Positions 10,681 through 22,618 of a stretch of DNA of 64,000 bases are shown here, piece after piece; within the stretch, counting starts at the first letter, position 1, and each line of letters begins with the position of its first letter. Below the pieces are notes generated by a model that saw nothing but the letters and a program-made list of their open reading frames with translations, had not been told where the DNA came from and made no database searches. The stretch lies in contig CM043963.1 of NCBI GenBank assembly GCA_014529385.2, positions 69,586,912 to 69,650,911 on the forward strand, given 5' to 3'. The position numbers and the translations under genes were made by a program. This stretch comes from Adiantum capillus-veneris (lineage: Eukaryota; Streptophyta; Polypodiopsida; Polypodiales; Pteridaceae).

Positions 10681-11839
10681 CACAGCCAGATTTGCTCAGG
10701 GATCTGTCGTATGTAGCATGAAGCCACCTCGATCCATGCACGATAGATCTCCTACAGTTCCTGTGGTCTCTCAGATGACGCGGCTCTCTCACAATCATCT
10801 CTGTATTTCTGTGGTTCTCTTTCTCTCTGAGTTATTTGTTCACATTTTTACTCACTTTTGGCTTTGTAAGAGATTCAAACCTAAACATAGTGTTAAACAT
10901 TATCCAATTCACACTTGGCTAAAATTAAAGGAACTATGGTTGAAAATTTGTGAAACATTTGTAACTCTATACTAGGAACTCCCTTTTAAAAGAAAATCTT
11001 AGGGCGCTACTCCTAGCCCCGCGGGGGTTCTGCCCCTCGACCCTACCCTGCAATTGTGCCGGGAGGCGACAAGGGGCTGCCACCCCTTGACCCCACCCGG
11101 GGCGCTATCCCAAAACCCTCTCCATAGGAAGTTGTCCCATGCATCCCCAAAGATTGCATAAAACCTACCAAAAGTGTAACGCCCTGAATCGACAACACCG
11201 CTCCTCTAAGAATGGGATGTAAGTTGTTCTACAATGTGATAAACCAACCATACAAGGTAAAATACAAACAATTTAGAGTTTGTGAAAAAATTATTAAATA
11301 TTTTTGGGTATCAATGGAAAATCTAGATGATATATGTGACAAACTTAGGAATTTCAAAATTTTTGTTTCACTGCTATGAGATGCGAGGGCATATATTAGG
11401 GACATGGACCTAGGGATGTAAAACCCTTCCTAACGTACTAAAATGAAATGAGGGAGATAGAACCCTTTCTAACATACAAGAAAACAAACATAATCCTTCA
11501 ACAAGTCTTTTGAGATATAGAATGTTGAGAATGGGTTTTAAGTTTTGGACATCAAGATAAGAAACTATGGTTTGGGGTTATTAAATTGGTTCTAAGTTTG
11601 AATTGGGGTTATTGAATTGGGGCTACGTCTAGGATTATCCTATCTTGGATTACTATTTATAGTCTAACTACTATCTAGGGTGTATTGTCTAGATCTAAAA
11701 ATTGGGATCTAGGGTTTAGGTTATTAATTTTTATGGCTGAGGATTTTGAGGTAATGTGTTACAAATGACAACTTAGAACGTAGAATGGCTATGGGCACGA
11801 TGGAAAAAGTTTCAACAAAGAGTCCCGTTATTTATAGCA
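10681..11839. other. Unassigned region with GC-rich dyad patch (10999-11112)
   Basis: The GC-rich patch contains AGCCCCGCGGGGGTTC and CCCCTTGACCCCACCCGG, short self-complementary blocks often seen at LTR ends or in SINE-like DNA, but no terminus or TSD can be placed. The rest (11113-11839) is AT-rich with no gene recognised. Confidence 0.5.
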
Positions 11840-14000
11840 TTAGATTGATCAGGTGGCCAATCTAGACAACACCTCTACTCAAGAAAGAATATGGTGACAC
11901 CCACCTTGACTACAATGGACACATGTGGCCAATCTACAATGGTCAAATGTCCAACATACACTTATTTATACCACTAGAATGACTAGGTGACCAATCTAGA
12001 CTTATTCTCTCACAAGAGAGAATGTAGTGGCATCCACCTATCCCAAAAAAGATATGTGGCCAATCTATAGATGTAAAGTATCCCCTAGAAACAATGTAGT
12101 CATTCATACCATTAGAATGACCTAGTGCCAACTCTACAGTGCCTGCTTGCATAAGAGAGATTGTAGAGACACCCACTATTCTGGAATGGACTTGTGGCCA
12201 ATCTACAAAGGGTAGATATCCAACAACATTGGAGTTAATCATACTATTAGAACAACTAGGTGGTCAGTCTAGAATGCCTATTTGCATAAGAGATATATTA
12301 GTGACACCCACTTATTTTAGAATGGACATGTGGCCAATCTACAAAGGGAAACTATTCAACAGCAATGGAGCTATTTATACTATTAGAACAACTAGGTGGT
12401 CACTCTCAAGTACAGTAGTGATACCTACCTATCTTAGAATGGATAGGTGGATGATCTACAAGAGCAGGTATCCAAACACAATGGATTTATTCATGCCATT
12501 AGAATGATGATATGGCTACTCTAGAGTGCACATCTACACAAAGGATAAAGTATTGATGTGCACATATCTTAGCATGGATAGGTGATTGATCTACGAGGGA
12601 AAGTATCCAGAAACAATGGAGTTACTCATACCATTTGAATGAAGAAGTGGAAAATTTCGAGTGCACATCTATAAAAGAGATAAAGTAGTGGCACCCACCT
12701 TTCTTAGAATGGACAAGTAACCAATCTAGAGAGGACAAGTGTCCAACACTGCAATTATTAATACCTACATATGGTTAAACTGTGACATGTGCAATCTATA
12801 TTGTACATGTGACAACAACTTGGTGTCCAATGTATAAAGTGCAAGTGTCCAAATGGAGACGCTTGCACATATATATCCCTATAACAAGTAAGTGTACATG
12901 GTATGCATTGACAACTATTGGACAAGTTGCCAATCTTGAGTGCATGTGTCCAAGTAAGAACATATCAATGGTGTGTATTCAAACAGAACAGTGAAATGAA
13001 TAAGTGGTCAATCTAGAGGGTAAAAGTTCCAAAGGATAAAAGCACTAGCTAATATAAATTGCACATGCACAAAACAAAGAATTTTTTGATAAGTGCTAAA
13101 CATAGAATGGATGGGTGGCCAATCTAGAGTGCACATATGAAAAAGTAAGAGGACATCCTACCACAACCCAAACTAGAATGGACAAGTGGCTATTCTAGAT
13201 AGCTCATGTGAATATGAAAGAACACAATTACATGTGTCTTTCCTAAGAAAGAGACATCAATAATCTAGAGACAACCATAATAACCTCGCCTAGAATTTAC
13301 CAACAATAGAACAATGGACGATTTTTAAAGTGTACATGCCACAAGATATAATGTCTTGACATTCACCTAAATAGAAAGCATGGAAAGGTGGCCAGTCTAT
13401 AATACACTTTTGACTCAACAAGGAACCTAGACAAATGTATCAATCCATAATAAACCTAGGTGCACAATCTAGAGAGAATCATAGAAGAGACAAGTACCTA
13501 GACTAGAGAACAAATTGAAGGAACATATCCTAGATTTGACAAATGACTAATCCATAGAGCACATATGCGCATGACCATAACACATTCAATCACCTATCCT
13601 AGAATGGACAGGTTGCCAATCTAGGTAGCACATGATTATTAAAGACATAATCTAGAGAAAACTAATCTACAATGGACATGTGATAGCTAACCTACATGAC
13701 ACATATGCACAAGGAAGAACATTATACCACCAAATGACCTAGAATGGACATGTGGTCAATCTAAACAAGACATGTGACTATCAAAGAACATGATTAATAT
13801 GTCTTTTTTAAGAGAGGGAGAGAGGGAGACAATCTAGAGCAAACAAAGAATGGAAAACTGGCCAATCTAAAGTGTAGATATATACAAAAAAGATGATTTA
13901 TTGTTTCCAAGTTATAGCATGGATCTCTCAATGCTACATAGGTTCACACAAGAAACAAGATCTTGACATCCAACTAAACAATGAGCATGCTACTTTCAAA
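11840..14000. repeat. Degenerate array of the same 24-bp dyad core
   Basis: Cores such as TAGAATGGACATGTGG..CCAATCTA recur about every 100-150 bp (for example near 11905, 11977, 12180, 12320, 12436, 12708, 13105, 13180, 13590 and 13738). Spacers share ACACCCACCTATC and an alternating shorter element ACTAGGTGGTCAGTCTAGA. The copies are much more diverged than those at 6693-9060, which suggests an older part of the same field. Confidence 0.75.
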
Positions 14001-14173
14001 TCTAGAGATATGTGTACATGTTCTAAAGTCCTTCAGACTAATATGAACTAGAAGATTCCAATATAGAGTTCACAATAATATTAGCAAGTGTATTCATAGG
14101 AATGGGGGGTCATTGATCTCCATATATAGAAACTTGAAAAAAAAAATTGACATGTTAAATATTTTGCTTTTAG

Positions 14174-14731
14174 GATGGATCCCACTGTAGCATGTGGTGG
14201 TACAAAGATAGGTCTAGGAAATGTGTAAGTATTAGTGGAGGAATTCTTAAAGGATGTTTTGTTTCCTTTTCCTACAATGTATACAACCTCATTACAGATT
14301 TCATGTTGGAGTAGTGTTTGATGGCCAAAGGGTTTACTTAGACCTTTGTCAACACATAAAAACTTAATATCATCGGATATATGCAATGATCATGAAGATG
14401 AGGAAGAAAATCAGGCAGAACCTATGATTGTGGATGCATTACTAATAACTTCTCCTAAATTTAAAAGGTCTATAGGAGAATCTTGGAAGAACCAAAGAGT
14501 TATTTTAAAGGATGAGACCATGATGCAGACTATTAATGAAGCATTTATCTTATATGTGTTTCCAGATGAGTGCTTTAACTTTCATGAGATTGGAGATGAG
14601 AATGTGGGTGTGGTAGTTGAAAGGGAAAATGCAAATGATGAAGTATTTCTGCATGCAAATAGTGTCACTTTGATTACATGGCCAATAAAATAGATAACAA
14701 TGCTGATGGGAGTCCATTGCAGCAATACACT
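14174..14731 (+). pseudogene. DUF7869-like transposase gene, 5' part (split by gypsy A)
   Basis: A good 3' splice site (TTTTGCTTTTAG, ending at 14173) precedes an open stretch that reads GGTKIGLGNV, then VLVEEFLKDVLFPFPTMYT and an acidic segment near 14390-14420, interrupted by a few stops (near 14218 and 14318). The frame runs to the ACACT target site at 14727-14731 and continues in the same frame at 25438, on the other side of the complete gypsy A insertion. Function of this N-terminal part is not known to me; the assignment comes from the downstream catalytic-like part. Confidence 0.6.
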
Positions 14732-15396
14732 TGTGAGGTCCCCACCCCGTCGCATCAAACAACGGATCTGATGGTAAACCTGGTGGCCACTAGATCTATA
14801 GCGGAAGCAAACAAAATGGTTCAGGGTTCAACTAGTGGACGATCTCTCATCGCAAAGTGAGTCGAGTTTGAGCCAACTAGCAACGAGATCTAGCTCCACC
14901 TCGCAGGGGAAGCGTACTTAACTATCTAACGATCCTGAGACCCACCTTCCAAGAGGAGAGAAACCCCGAGTGCCTTTTTCTCCATGTTTCAGAGGCACGT
15001 ACTCTCGAGGATTCGCCGCTCTAGGGGCAATGAGTAATACTAATATCGAGTAAGCACTATGGGGACAGAGAGTTCCCGACCAATCGGGACCACCCATCTC
15101 GTAGGCTTTGGCAACCGGAGCCAAGCCCCCACTTTCCACCCCCATACTCACACTTCCTCGTGTGACCTAATTACTACCACAAAGGTTGTTCAACATATAT
15201 ATTCCTTGTTTAATTCCGAATCACATGGTTCGTTAAAACAGCCCTTCAACCACTATTGCAAACAACACCAAGACATGTTTCTAGTAAAAATTCTACTCAA
15301 ACTTATTCATAAAAATTCCAATGTCCTGGAGGTACAACATCCCCCCTCCAGCGAGAGTTCACTCCTCCCATTGTCGCCTAGCTGTCCATACAACTA

Positions 15397-15518
15397 GGTA
15401 TGTCCACCGCATAGAAAGCACGTCATGGACACTCCCACCGCATAGAAAGCAAGACGTGGGTTCCCACCGCATAGAAAGCAAGTTGTGGGTATCCACCGCA
15501 TATAAAGCAAGTCGTGGA
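15397..15518. repeat. Four tandem ~30-bp blocks in the gypsy A LTR (also 23284-23405)
   Basis: Four copies of CACCGCATAGAAAGCA followed by a variable GTCGTGG-like spacer of 12-18 bp; the last copy reads CATATAAAGC. All four are present, base for base, in both LTRs. On the element's sense strand the unit reads TGCTTTCTATGCGGTGG. The regular spacing suggests enhancer or protein-binding sites in the U3 region, by analogy with other LTRs; that role is inferred. Confidence 0.75.
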
Positions 15519-15780
15519 TTCGAGATCCCTTAACGAGGAACTCTGCCCCCTGTGATCAGTAGGGGGGTCAGGACTGATTCAACATTGGAAATAAAATGAA
15601 CATGTCCAGCTAAATTTTCCCTAGCAAACATTCTTTCCTATTGCAAACAGCATACCCTTCAAACATTACCTTCCCACTTTAGAACTTAATGTACAATGAT
15701 TTCAATGCCGAGGTTTCCGTCGGATTTCTCCAACATGTTTGGGGATATGAGCATTCCTAACTAGCGTATGCAATGTTAAT

Positions 15781-15951
15781 TTAAACAACTTGAATAAAAA
15801 TATGATCTACCTCTTCCACTTCTTCATCGATGGCCCGTGAGATGGCCGGTATTTGTTCCTCCATGGAAGCCTTCCCCTTCCCGTTGACATTGCTCGTTCT
15901 TGCCTCGCGATCATGGGCACCACCGAAGCGCGTCCTCTTAACCGGGGCCAT
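15781..15951 (-). CDS. Small ORF (56 aa) inside the gypsy A 3' LTR
   Basis: ATG at 15951-15949, TAA at 15783-15781. The product begins MAPVKRTRFGGAHDREART, is basic at the N-terminus and acidic near the C-terminus (DEEVEEVDH). It lies in the sense orientation of the element and is repeated at 23668-23838, where one codon differs (Arg to Gly from a single base change). I know no family. It could be a chance frame, but it is GC-richer than the surrounding AT-rich LTR and starts in a CACTACTTT..ATGGCC context. Not assigned a function. Confidence 0.4.
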   Translation of the reverse strand: MAPVKRTRFGGAHDREARTSNVNGKGKASMEEQIPAISRAIDEEVEEVDHIFIQVV

Positions 15952-17495
15952 TTCTCACTACTTTAAATGATTAGCTTGGAGAAAGAGCTAAGGTTCGCAA
16001 CATCATAACAGTCCACTAGGTAGATTAGTGACATCAATTTATCCCTCCTATATGAGAGGTCTAGTTTTCTTTCGTAAGCAGTCATTGAGGATAGCACCTA
16101 ATCCTATGGGAACCGACTCTAAGATAATTATTCGGTGTATAGGATTAATAATAATTAGGACTTCACTATCGAGATTTCCAGAGAATCAAATTAAGTATGA
16201 TTTAACTATTTCCTAGTGAATAGATGATGCAGATTTGCCTTAGGCATATGTGTGAGGTAAAACCAATTCTTAGAGACTTAATGACAAATTAATTCCTCCT
16301 TAATTACATTTTAATGCATAGGAGAATGAGCTCAATTAAGCTTCATTGTTAATGAGTGATTAAAATAGTGATTCTCTTCAATCTACACAATTACTAGCTT
16401 GCCGATTAATTACTATGCTACCTAGAGAGAGAAGATTCTGATAATTATGCTCTAATCATTAATCGAGAGTGCAGGATGGCTGATAATTCAGCTATAGAAT
16501 GATGATTACATAATAGGGTATGAATAAGAAGAATTTAGAGAGTAGTCATAGAGATTTTCGGCTAGGAATAGGCATAATGTACGAGAAATTTTGATGGTAG
16601 AGACAGGGATTTTCAGATGGCATTAATTAAACTGTCATTACCGTGATTAAGAGCTGGTAATCTTCTCGATTTTCTGATCTAATCGAGCTTCTTGAGATGA
16701 AAATTCAGCAGCACCTCCCTCCTAGCTTCTTCTTCAATAGGTGTGTGATTCAGCAGCACCTCCCCAATGTATGTGGGTGTGTGTGTATGCATTGTGTGTG
16801 TGTGTGATCATAAGTGTGTGTGTCTGTGTGTGAAAGCCTTTAAATAGACTCCTACAGGCTGAAAATCGATCTGGGTTGCTAAATGCATCTGGGAGCTTCT
16901 CCAGTTAAGCATGGCAAGTCCAGTTCTCTGCCCACGAAGTGTCAAGTTGGCTTGGTTAACTGGTTCTGAGACTGAGTTGCAGGCTTGGCAGCTTTCCCAA
17001 GACTCCCACAAAGCAAGAGGGCCCCCCTAGCTGCTAAAGCTGATGTGGACTGGCCTGGGACCTGTTCCCACACAGTCCCGGGCCTCCGGTACCTCCCCGG
17101 ATAATTTTTAGGAAATTTGGTTCTATGCTAAAACGGGTCATACGAGTCGGATTTTGATGTCGTAAATTGCCATACGAAGCTCTAACTAAGACATACTGGC
17201 CCGAGTACCTGCCATATTTAGCATCCCTCGGGTCCGAAAATGCATTTTTTTCAAATTTGGGATACGGGTGCAGTTTTTCGAGACGATCAAAACTGGATGG
17301 GTCGGTTGACCAAAACCTTACTATTTTTGGAAATTTTTCACAATAATTATTTTTAATTCACATTTTGAAGCTTTATAACATTCTAAACATCACGGCACTG
17401 ACAGAATCTGGAAAACTGCTAAAAATAGTAACTTTCTATTATGATCATTTCATGTTACAAGGGTGCTCTTTTTGATCGGGGTCAGAGACCTTACA

Positions 17496-17508
17496 ACCTC
17501 CCCAACGT
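17496..17508 (-). other. gypsy A polypurine tract
   Basis: On the minus strand the sequence GTTGGGGAGGT lies directly before the TGTAAGGTC start of the 3' LTR. This is where plus-strand cDNA priming is expected in LTR retrotransposons. Confidence 0.8.
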
Positions 17509-17526
17509 GAAAAATTTGAGATGTCC

Positions 17527-20500
17527 TCATCTCAAGAATGTGTTTGGGTAATCTTTTTTGAGCGTTGGTTCGTCCTCCCAAGTTGCATCTTCTGCAGGGT
17601 AATCCTTCCACTTTACTAGATGCTCTGTGATAGTTCTGTTGCGTAACTTCCTTTCCCTTGTTTCAAGTACATAGTCAGGTTGGAGCTCGAGAACTCCTTG
17701 TGCTGGCATGACTATCTGATCTGAGTCCAAAAATTGATCAGGGTTAGGAACATAGGATTTGAGTAAGCTGACGTGGAACACATCATGAACCTTCAAGTTT
17801 GTAGGTAACTTTAGCTTGTAGGCTTGGTCACTCACAACCTTAACGATCTTAAATGGTCCACAGTACCTTGGACTAAGTTTCTTATATTTGCCTAGAGATA
17901 AGTTGCTTTTCTTTGGTCGGACTCGCAGAAAAACTTTATCCCCTTCTTTGAAAGTCCTTTCCGAACGATTCTTATCTGCATAGTGCTTCTGTCTATCCTG
18001 AGCTGCCTGAATGTCCTGGCGAATAGCTCTAGTCTGTGCTTCCATATATTCTAACATCTTCCTAGAAGCTTCTACCCTGATGGTCGGATCTGAGAAGTTC
18101 AGTGGTGCTAAACAGTCCTGGCCATAAAGAGCTTTGAAAGGTGACATTCCAATGCTTCTGTGTTCGGAAGAGTTATAAGCAAACTCCACCAAAGGTGGAT
18201 ATTGTAACCACTTCTTTGGTTCTTGTGAACAATAGGCTCTGAGAATGTCCTCGATGACTTGATTAACTCTTTCAGTTTGCCCGTCAGTCTGCGAATGATA
18301 CGCTGTACTGAAGGCTAATTGTGACCCAATAGATTGGAAAAGAGAAGTCCAAAATTTTGATGTAAACTTGGCATCTCTATCACTGATGATACGTTTGGGT
18401 AGACCATGTAGCCTAAAGATCTCCTTGATGAATACCCAACTAACATCTGAAGCAGTAAAGGTTGTCTTTACAGGTATTAGATGAGCCACTTTTGTGAGCA
18501 TGTCAACAACCACGAAAACAGAATCATAGCCTCCTGTAGAAGGTAAACCTGTAACAAAATCCATACTGATGCATTCCCACTTCATCTGGGGTATGTCAAG
18601 AGGTTGAAGTTGTCCTGGTAACTTGATTCTTTCAGCCTTTATCCGTTGACAAGAAAGGCATTGCCTCACATAGCGAAGTATGTCCCCTTTCATTCCAGAC
18701 CAAAAATAACTCCTCCTGGTAGCATGAAGAGTCTTAGCATAGCCTGGATGTCCGGATGTAGGGCTATCATGTGCTTCATACAGAATAGCCTTCTTTAGAG
18801 CTGGGTCTCTGGGTACACAAAGTCTATGTCTGTAGTAAAGACATCCTCCCATAAGAGAGTAATCTTTATCTTCATGCATCTTATTCTGCTGATCTAGTGA
18901 TACGATTCGTTGGTACTCTGGATCTACCAAGGATGCTTCTTTGATTCTGTCCCAGATAGGATTATTTGGAATAGAGATAGCTCCGAGAAAGGATTTTCGG
19001 CTAAGACCATCTGCAACTACATTTTCCTTCCCTTGCCTATACTTTATATCAAGGTCATATTCTTGTAATAGCTCTATCCATCGTCGTTGTCGCATATTGA
19101 GAATAGGTTGAGTAAAAATCCACTTCAAGCTCTTGTGGTCTGTAACCAGCTGAAACTTGCGTCCGAGAAGATAATGTCTCCACAACTTCAGTGCATGAAT
19201 AACTGCTAAGAGTTTCAAATCATGAGTAGGATAGTTCTTCTCGTGATCTCTCAGCTTTCCTGAAGTATATGCCACTGGTATTCCTTCTTGAGTAAGAACT
19301 CCACCTAGAGCGAATTTGCTAGCGTCGGTTGCTACCTGAAATTCCTTACTGAAATCTGGAAGCTTTAAAATAGGAGCTGAGACCAAGAACTCTTTTAGCT
19401 TAGTAAAGCTAGACTCGTGCTCGGTCTTCCATTCGATCCTCATTCCTTTCTTCAGGAGTTCTGTCAAAGGTGTAGCAATACGTGCATAATCCTTGACAAA
19501 AATCCTGTACCATCCCGTTATCCCAAGAAATCCTCTTACTTCACTGACAGTGGATGGTTGAGGCCAGTCAACGATGTCCTTGACTTTGTGTGGGTCCACT
19601 GAAATCCCTTCAGCCGATTTGACAAATCCAAGATAGTTGACCTTTGGTGAGCAAAAAGTGCACTTGCTCTCTTTAGCGTAAAGCTGGTGTTCTCGAAGAA
19701 GATCAAGTACTTTGAGAACATGTTCTTCATGATCTGCTTCGTCTTTGAAATAGATCAGAATGTCATCAAAGAAAACCAAGACAAAATCATCCAGGTAAGG
19801 TCTGAAAATATCCTGCATAAGTCGGTTGAAGCTTGCAGGAGCATTTGTTATACCAAAAGACATTACTGTTAATTCGTAGTGCCCATACCTAGTATTGAAA
19901 GCTGTCTTTGGAATATCTGATTCCTTGATCCTGATTTGGTAATATCCTGACCTTAGATCTATCCTTGTAAATATTTTGGCGCCGTGGAGTCTGTCCAAAA
20001 GTTCGTCAATCCTTGGAATTGGATACTTGTTCTTGACAGTTACCTGGTTCAGTCCACGAAAGTCTATGCATAGCCTTAAGGTCCCATCCTTCTTCCTTTG
20101 AAAAAGAACTGGAGCACCCCAAGGAAAAGTAATGGGTCGAATGAATCCTTGCTCAATGAGTTGCCTAAGTTGTTCTTTGAGTTCGATGGCTTCCGAAAGT
20201 GACATTTTATAAGGTCTTTTTGAGATAGGTTCACACCCAAGGATAGTTTCGATCTCATGATCTACCTCTCTATGTGGTGGAAGATTCGTAAGGTCTTCAG
20301 GGAATACGTCATCATACTCCCTCAGCCAGTTTGGTCCAAGTGAGGTATCTGATTGGTCCACCTTGTTGAGTTTAACTGCATATATCTGTTGACCCTTCCT
20401 TAGTCCCTTCAAAAGTCTGCTGGCCTTAACTAGAGTAGCCTTAGGTCTCCCATTTTCCCCCTGGATTAAGGCTTCATTACCCAAATTATCCGTAAAGGTA

Positions 20501-21405
20501 AAATTTCCTTGTGCACAATGTATGTGGGCCCTATTTTTCTTTAGCCAGTCCATCCCTAGTATCCCATCAAAGAATCCTAAGGATAAGGTTCGAAATTGGG
20601 CGGAAGTTGGGTGTCCCCCTAATTCAAAGTCAATTTTTCTTGCAGAATGCTGAGATACTACCTCCTTGCCGTTTGCTAACTCAACAACTAGTTTGCTTGT
20701 TGGATACTTATCTAGCTTTAGTTTTCTCATGCATCTGGGTGAAATAAATGAAAGAGTACTGCCACAATCTATAAGGAAGTTAACTTGTTCACCTCTGAGA
20801 GATCCTGGCGTATGAATGACTGCGTATTGCTCGCAACCATTGGGATTGTCAATTGGAGCATGTAGGGTTGCTCTCTCCACTGCTTCATCACCCACAGTTG
20901 GTTGAACTACTGCGGAATTTACTCTGGCGGTAGCTCCACGCCCTCTCCCTCTGTTCATCCTTCCTCGTCCTCCTCTTCCATTAGCTTGGCCACGCCCACG
21001 GGTATTCAAGGGTATGGCATTGGCGTTGGTTGCATGAATGTTCCTGGGGCAATTGGATCTGTAGTGTCCATGCTCGCCGCAACCATAGCATCGAACATCA
21101 GGGAACTCCATGGTTGTAGTGGTAGCCACAATAGGGCGCTGGTTATAGGTTTGGTTGGCTGGTCTGTTGTCCCAAGCAGTGTTCCTTGCCCTCTTTGCCC
21201 AATGATTCCTCCTATTCTGATTAGCCTTTTGTACTTTGAGAGCTAGAGGTTTAGCCCTCAACAAGGCATTCTGTAGTGTTGACGGCCTGAGAGCCTCCAG
21301 GCGAGTGTTCAAGGGATCGATTAGTCCTTGACAGAACCTTGCCACATGTTGTTCCAAGGTCATCTTAGGAGCATATCTCCGAAGAGTGACAAACTTTGCA
21401 TAGTA
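17527..21405 (-). CDS. gypsy A gag (C-terminal)-pol polyprotein with chromodomain
   Basis: An uninterrupted frame of 1278 codons counted from the Met at 21363 (plus 14 codons up to the upstream stop). Using that Met as residue 1: zinc knuckle [14 protein letters not shown] at 92-105; Arg/Gly-rich linker 120-145; protease DCGST at 199-203; reverse transcriptase with [10 protein letters not shown] (467-476) and catalytic FFDDILIY (531-538); RNase H from TDASKF (679) with DHKSL at 742; integrase HHCC zone 865-905, then Asp 935, Asp 995 and Glu 1031; and a C-terminal chromodomain-like segment (about 1225-1278, [16 protein letters not shown]). Chromodomain gypsy elements usually target chromatin. 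The RNase H catalytic Glu position reads HDLKLLAV, that is Lys 717. The Met is not the true start: gag continues upstream past a nonsense codon (21408-21406). Confidence 0.95.
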   Translation of the reverse strand, partial: YYAKFVTLRRYAPKMTLEQHVARFCQGLIDPLNTRLEALRPSTLQNALLRAKPLALKVQKANQNRRNHWAKRARNTAWDNRPANQTYNQRPIVATTTTMEFPDVRCYGCGEHGHYRSNCPRNIHATNANAIPLNTRGRGQANGRGGRGRMNRGRGRGATARVNSAVVQPTVGDEAVERATLHAPIDNPNGCEQYAVIHTPGSLRGEQVNFLIDCGSTLSFISPRCMRKLKLDKYPTSKLVVELANGKEVVSQHSARKIDFELGGHPTSAQFRTLSLGFFDGILGMDWLKKNRAHIHCAQGNFTFTDNLGNEALIQGENGRPKATLVKASRLLKGLRKGQQIYAVKLNKVDQSDTSLGPNWLREYDDVFPEDLTNLPPHREVDHEIETILGCEPISKRPYKMSLSEAIELKEQLRQLIEQGFIRPITFPWGAPVLFQRKKDGTLRLCIDFRGLNQVTVKNKYPIPRIDELLDRLHGAKIFTRIDLRSGYYQIRIKESDIPKTAFNTRYGHYELTVMSFGITNAPASFNRLMQDIFRPYLDDFVLVFFDDILIYFKDEADHEEHVLKVLDLLREHQLYAKESKCTFCSPKVNYLGFVKSAEGISVDPHKVKDIVDWPQPSTVSEVRGFLGITGWYRIFVKDYARIATPLTELLKKGMRIEWKTEHESSFTKLKEFLVSAPILKLPDFSKEFQVATDASKFALGGVLTQEGIPVAYTSGKLRDHEKNYPTHDLKLLAVIHALKLWRHYLLGRKFQLVTDHKSLKWIFTQPILNMRQRRWIELLQEYDLDIKYRQGKENVVADGLSRKSFLGAISIPNNPIWDRIKEASLVDPEYQRIVSLDQQNKMHEDKDYSLMGGCLYYRHRLCVPRDPALKKAILYEAHDSPTSGHPGYAKTLHATRRSYFWSGMKGDILRYVRQCLSCQRIKAERIKLPGQLQPLDIPQMKWECISMDFVTGLPSTGGYDSVFVVVDMLTKVAHLIPVKTTFTASDVSWVFIKEIFRLHGLPKRIISDRDAKFTSKFWTSLFQSIGSQLAFSTAYHSQTDGQTERVNQVIEDILRAYCSQEPKKWLQYPPLVEFAYNSSEHRSIGMSPFKALYGQDCLAPLNFSDPTIRVEASRKMLEYMEAQTRAIRQDIQAAQDRQKHYADKNRSERTFKEGDKVFLRVRPKKSNLSLGKYKKLSPRYCGPFKIVKVVSDQAYKLKLPTNLKVHDVFHVSLLKSYVPNPDQFLDSDQIVMPAQGVLELQPDYVLETRERKLRNRTITEHLVKWKDYPAEDATWEDEPTLKKDYPNTFLR

Positions 21406-21408
21406 TTA

Positions 21409-21786
21409 TTCGACAGTTGAATTCAGCTGCCGAAGTGAAAAGAACTCATTCATTCTCAAGGTCCTATAGGCAGGTGGTAAATAACGCCCCATTATTGCAG
21501 CTTTGATGTCTTCCCAAGACTGGGAAGATCCCTTAATATCCATGTCCCTGCAATGTTGCTTCCACCATATCTTGGCATCGCCAATCAAGCGGAACATCGC
21601 AAGAATGGTCTGATTCACGGGTTGGGTTCCTGCAGCTTCAAAGTAGTCGTCCATGGCTTCCATCCACACTTCCGCATCTCTCTCCACATTTTCCCCCTCG
21701 CCCTTAAAGATCGGAGGTTGGGCTTGCTTAAGGAGGAGCTTCTTCTCTTGCGCTGCCGAGTACAGAGCAACAGGCGGTACCTACAT
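21409..21786 (-). pseudogene. gypsy A gag, N-terminal part
   Basis: The gag frame is the same as that of the polyprotein. It reads VPPVALYSAAQEKKLLLKQ and then PPIFKGEGENVERDAEVWM, with the typical Ty3-type capsid segment (WWKQHCRDM, MGRYLPPAY). The only plausible start is the ATG at 21786-21784, which is followed at once by a TAG (21783-21781). A TAA at 21408-21406 then separates this part from the rest of gag-pol. Both stops could be single-base changes. With an otherwise open 1292-codon frame, the element looks recently inactivated, or mobilised in trans. Confidence 0.85.
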
Positions 21787-22000
21787 GCGTTATACGAACT
21801 TCTTGATACCACTACTTGAATTTCAAAATTGATACGAGACTTTTAATAAAATTCAAAATTCCACTTTATCAAGAGACAAAGATTCAGAGACAAAAATCAC
21901 TTTATTGATGAAAAATTTATTACAATCGAAACCCCTCAAGGTTTAGGATAACTGATGATCACTTATTACATGGCTTTATGGATTTGTGCATAACATACGC

Positions 22001-22504
22001 CTAGGAAATGGTATTGACATGATGCACTACTTCATTCGTGTAATAATTTCTATACTCATTCTTGAGTGGATAATAAGTTAAGATATCGGGCCGGAGTTCC
22101 GCTTTCAGTAATCCAAAGGTTTTGACTCGGTTCACTGGGATCACATTGGTGACCTTCTCTAAGAGCTAGTTGTTGATGGTTTGATTGGAGTTGTCTGAAA
22201 CAGTCTGGTCCAATCGTGTAGGCACCAAGTAGAATATCTCTATTACTCTCAACTCTTCTCCCCAACGTATCTTCTTCAAGTCGGTAGCGAGGCATCCTAG
22301 CTTCCGAGCATTGATGTAGTAAACCCTTCCTGGAAATGTCCAATCAAGTTCCCATCCTCTATCAATACGAGTGGAGTGTGGCGTATAGGCCTTCAACAAT
22401 ATCTCCATGACATCTCGCCTGAATTGCTAATCTGGGGATCTTCGAGCTTGCTCATAAATAAGCTTAAACACTTGGAATTTCCGATATTTGAGCACGGGGT
22501 CTTC
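22001..22504 (-). pseudogene. Extra ORF between PBS and gag in gypsy A (unknown)
   Basis: One minus-strand frame stays open for about 168 codons apart from two TAG codons (22429-22427 and 22168-22166). It reads EDPVLKYRKFQVFKLIYEQ, then MEILLKAYTPHSTRIDRGWE, then WTFPGRVYYINARKLGCLA and, after the second TAG, VIPVNRVKTFGLLKAEL. The composition is protein-like (Trp, Tyr, charged residues) and no comparable frame exists in gypsy B. Standard Ty3/gypsy elements go from leader directly to gag, so this is an accessory ORF. I do not recognise the fold or function. It ends about 215 bp before the gag start. Confidence 0.55.
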
Positions 22505-22599
22505 CTACAACACCAATGCAAGGAATTCGGATCAACTACCTATATACTTTCAGTTCCTTTTAAATGTTCAAACAATACGACTTTATTTTCCCAGCCTAA

Positions 22600-22618
22600 C
22601 CTAGGCTCTGATACGAGG
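22600..22618 (-). other. gypsy A primer-binding site
   Basis: Directly inside the 5' LTR the minus strand reads TCGTATCAGAGCCTAGG. This is close to the plant initiator-tRNA-Met complement (TGGTATCAGAGC) found in many plant retrotransposons, with one difference and a two-base spacer. Confidence 0.8.

Larger units (their letters stand above)
14732..17495 (-). repeat. gypsy A 3' LTR (2764 bp)
   Basis: The LTR has TG..CA ends inside 9-bp inverted termini. It matches 22619-25432 over its full length with scattered single-base changes (for example near 15710, 15900, 16107 and 16225). The main length difference is a short GT tract here (16770-16835) against a long one in the other LTR. It contains a small sense-strand ORF (15781-15951) and four copies of a ~30-bp block (15397-15518). 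Confidence 0.95.

Noticed and set aside
10351-10798. Long Leu/Val-rich (plus) and Thr/Ala-rich (minus) open frames
   Set aside because: They follow directly from a GTT/TTG trinucleotide minisatellite open in most frames; no non-repeat coding sequence is attached.
11015-11110. Possible plastid or SINE origin of the GC-rich patch
   Set aside because: No tRNA-like A/B box, poly-A tail or target duplication could be seen, and no plastid gene was recognised.
14918-15397. Frames of 77 and 112 aa repeated exactly at 22805-23284
   Set aside because: Identity between the copies is explained by the LTR pair; the plus-strand frames are antisense to the element and the frames overlap each other, so they are not independent evidence for genes.
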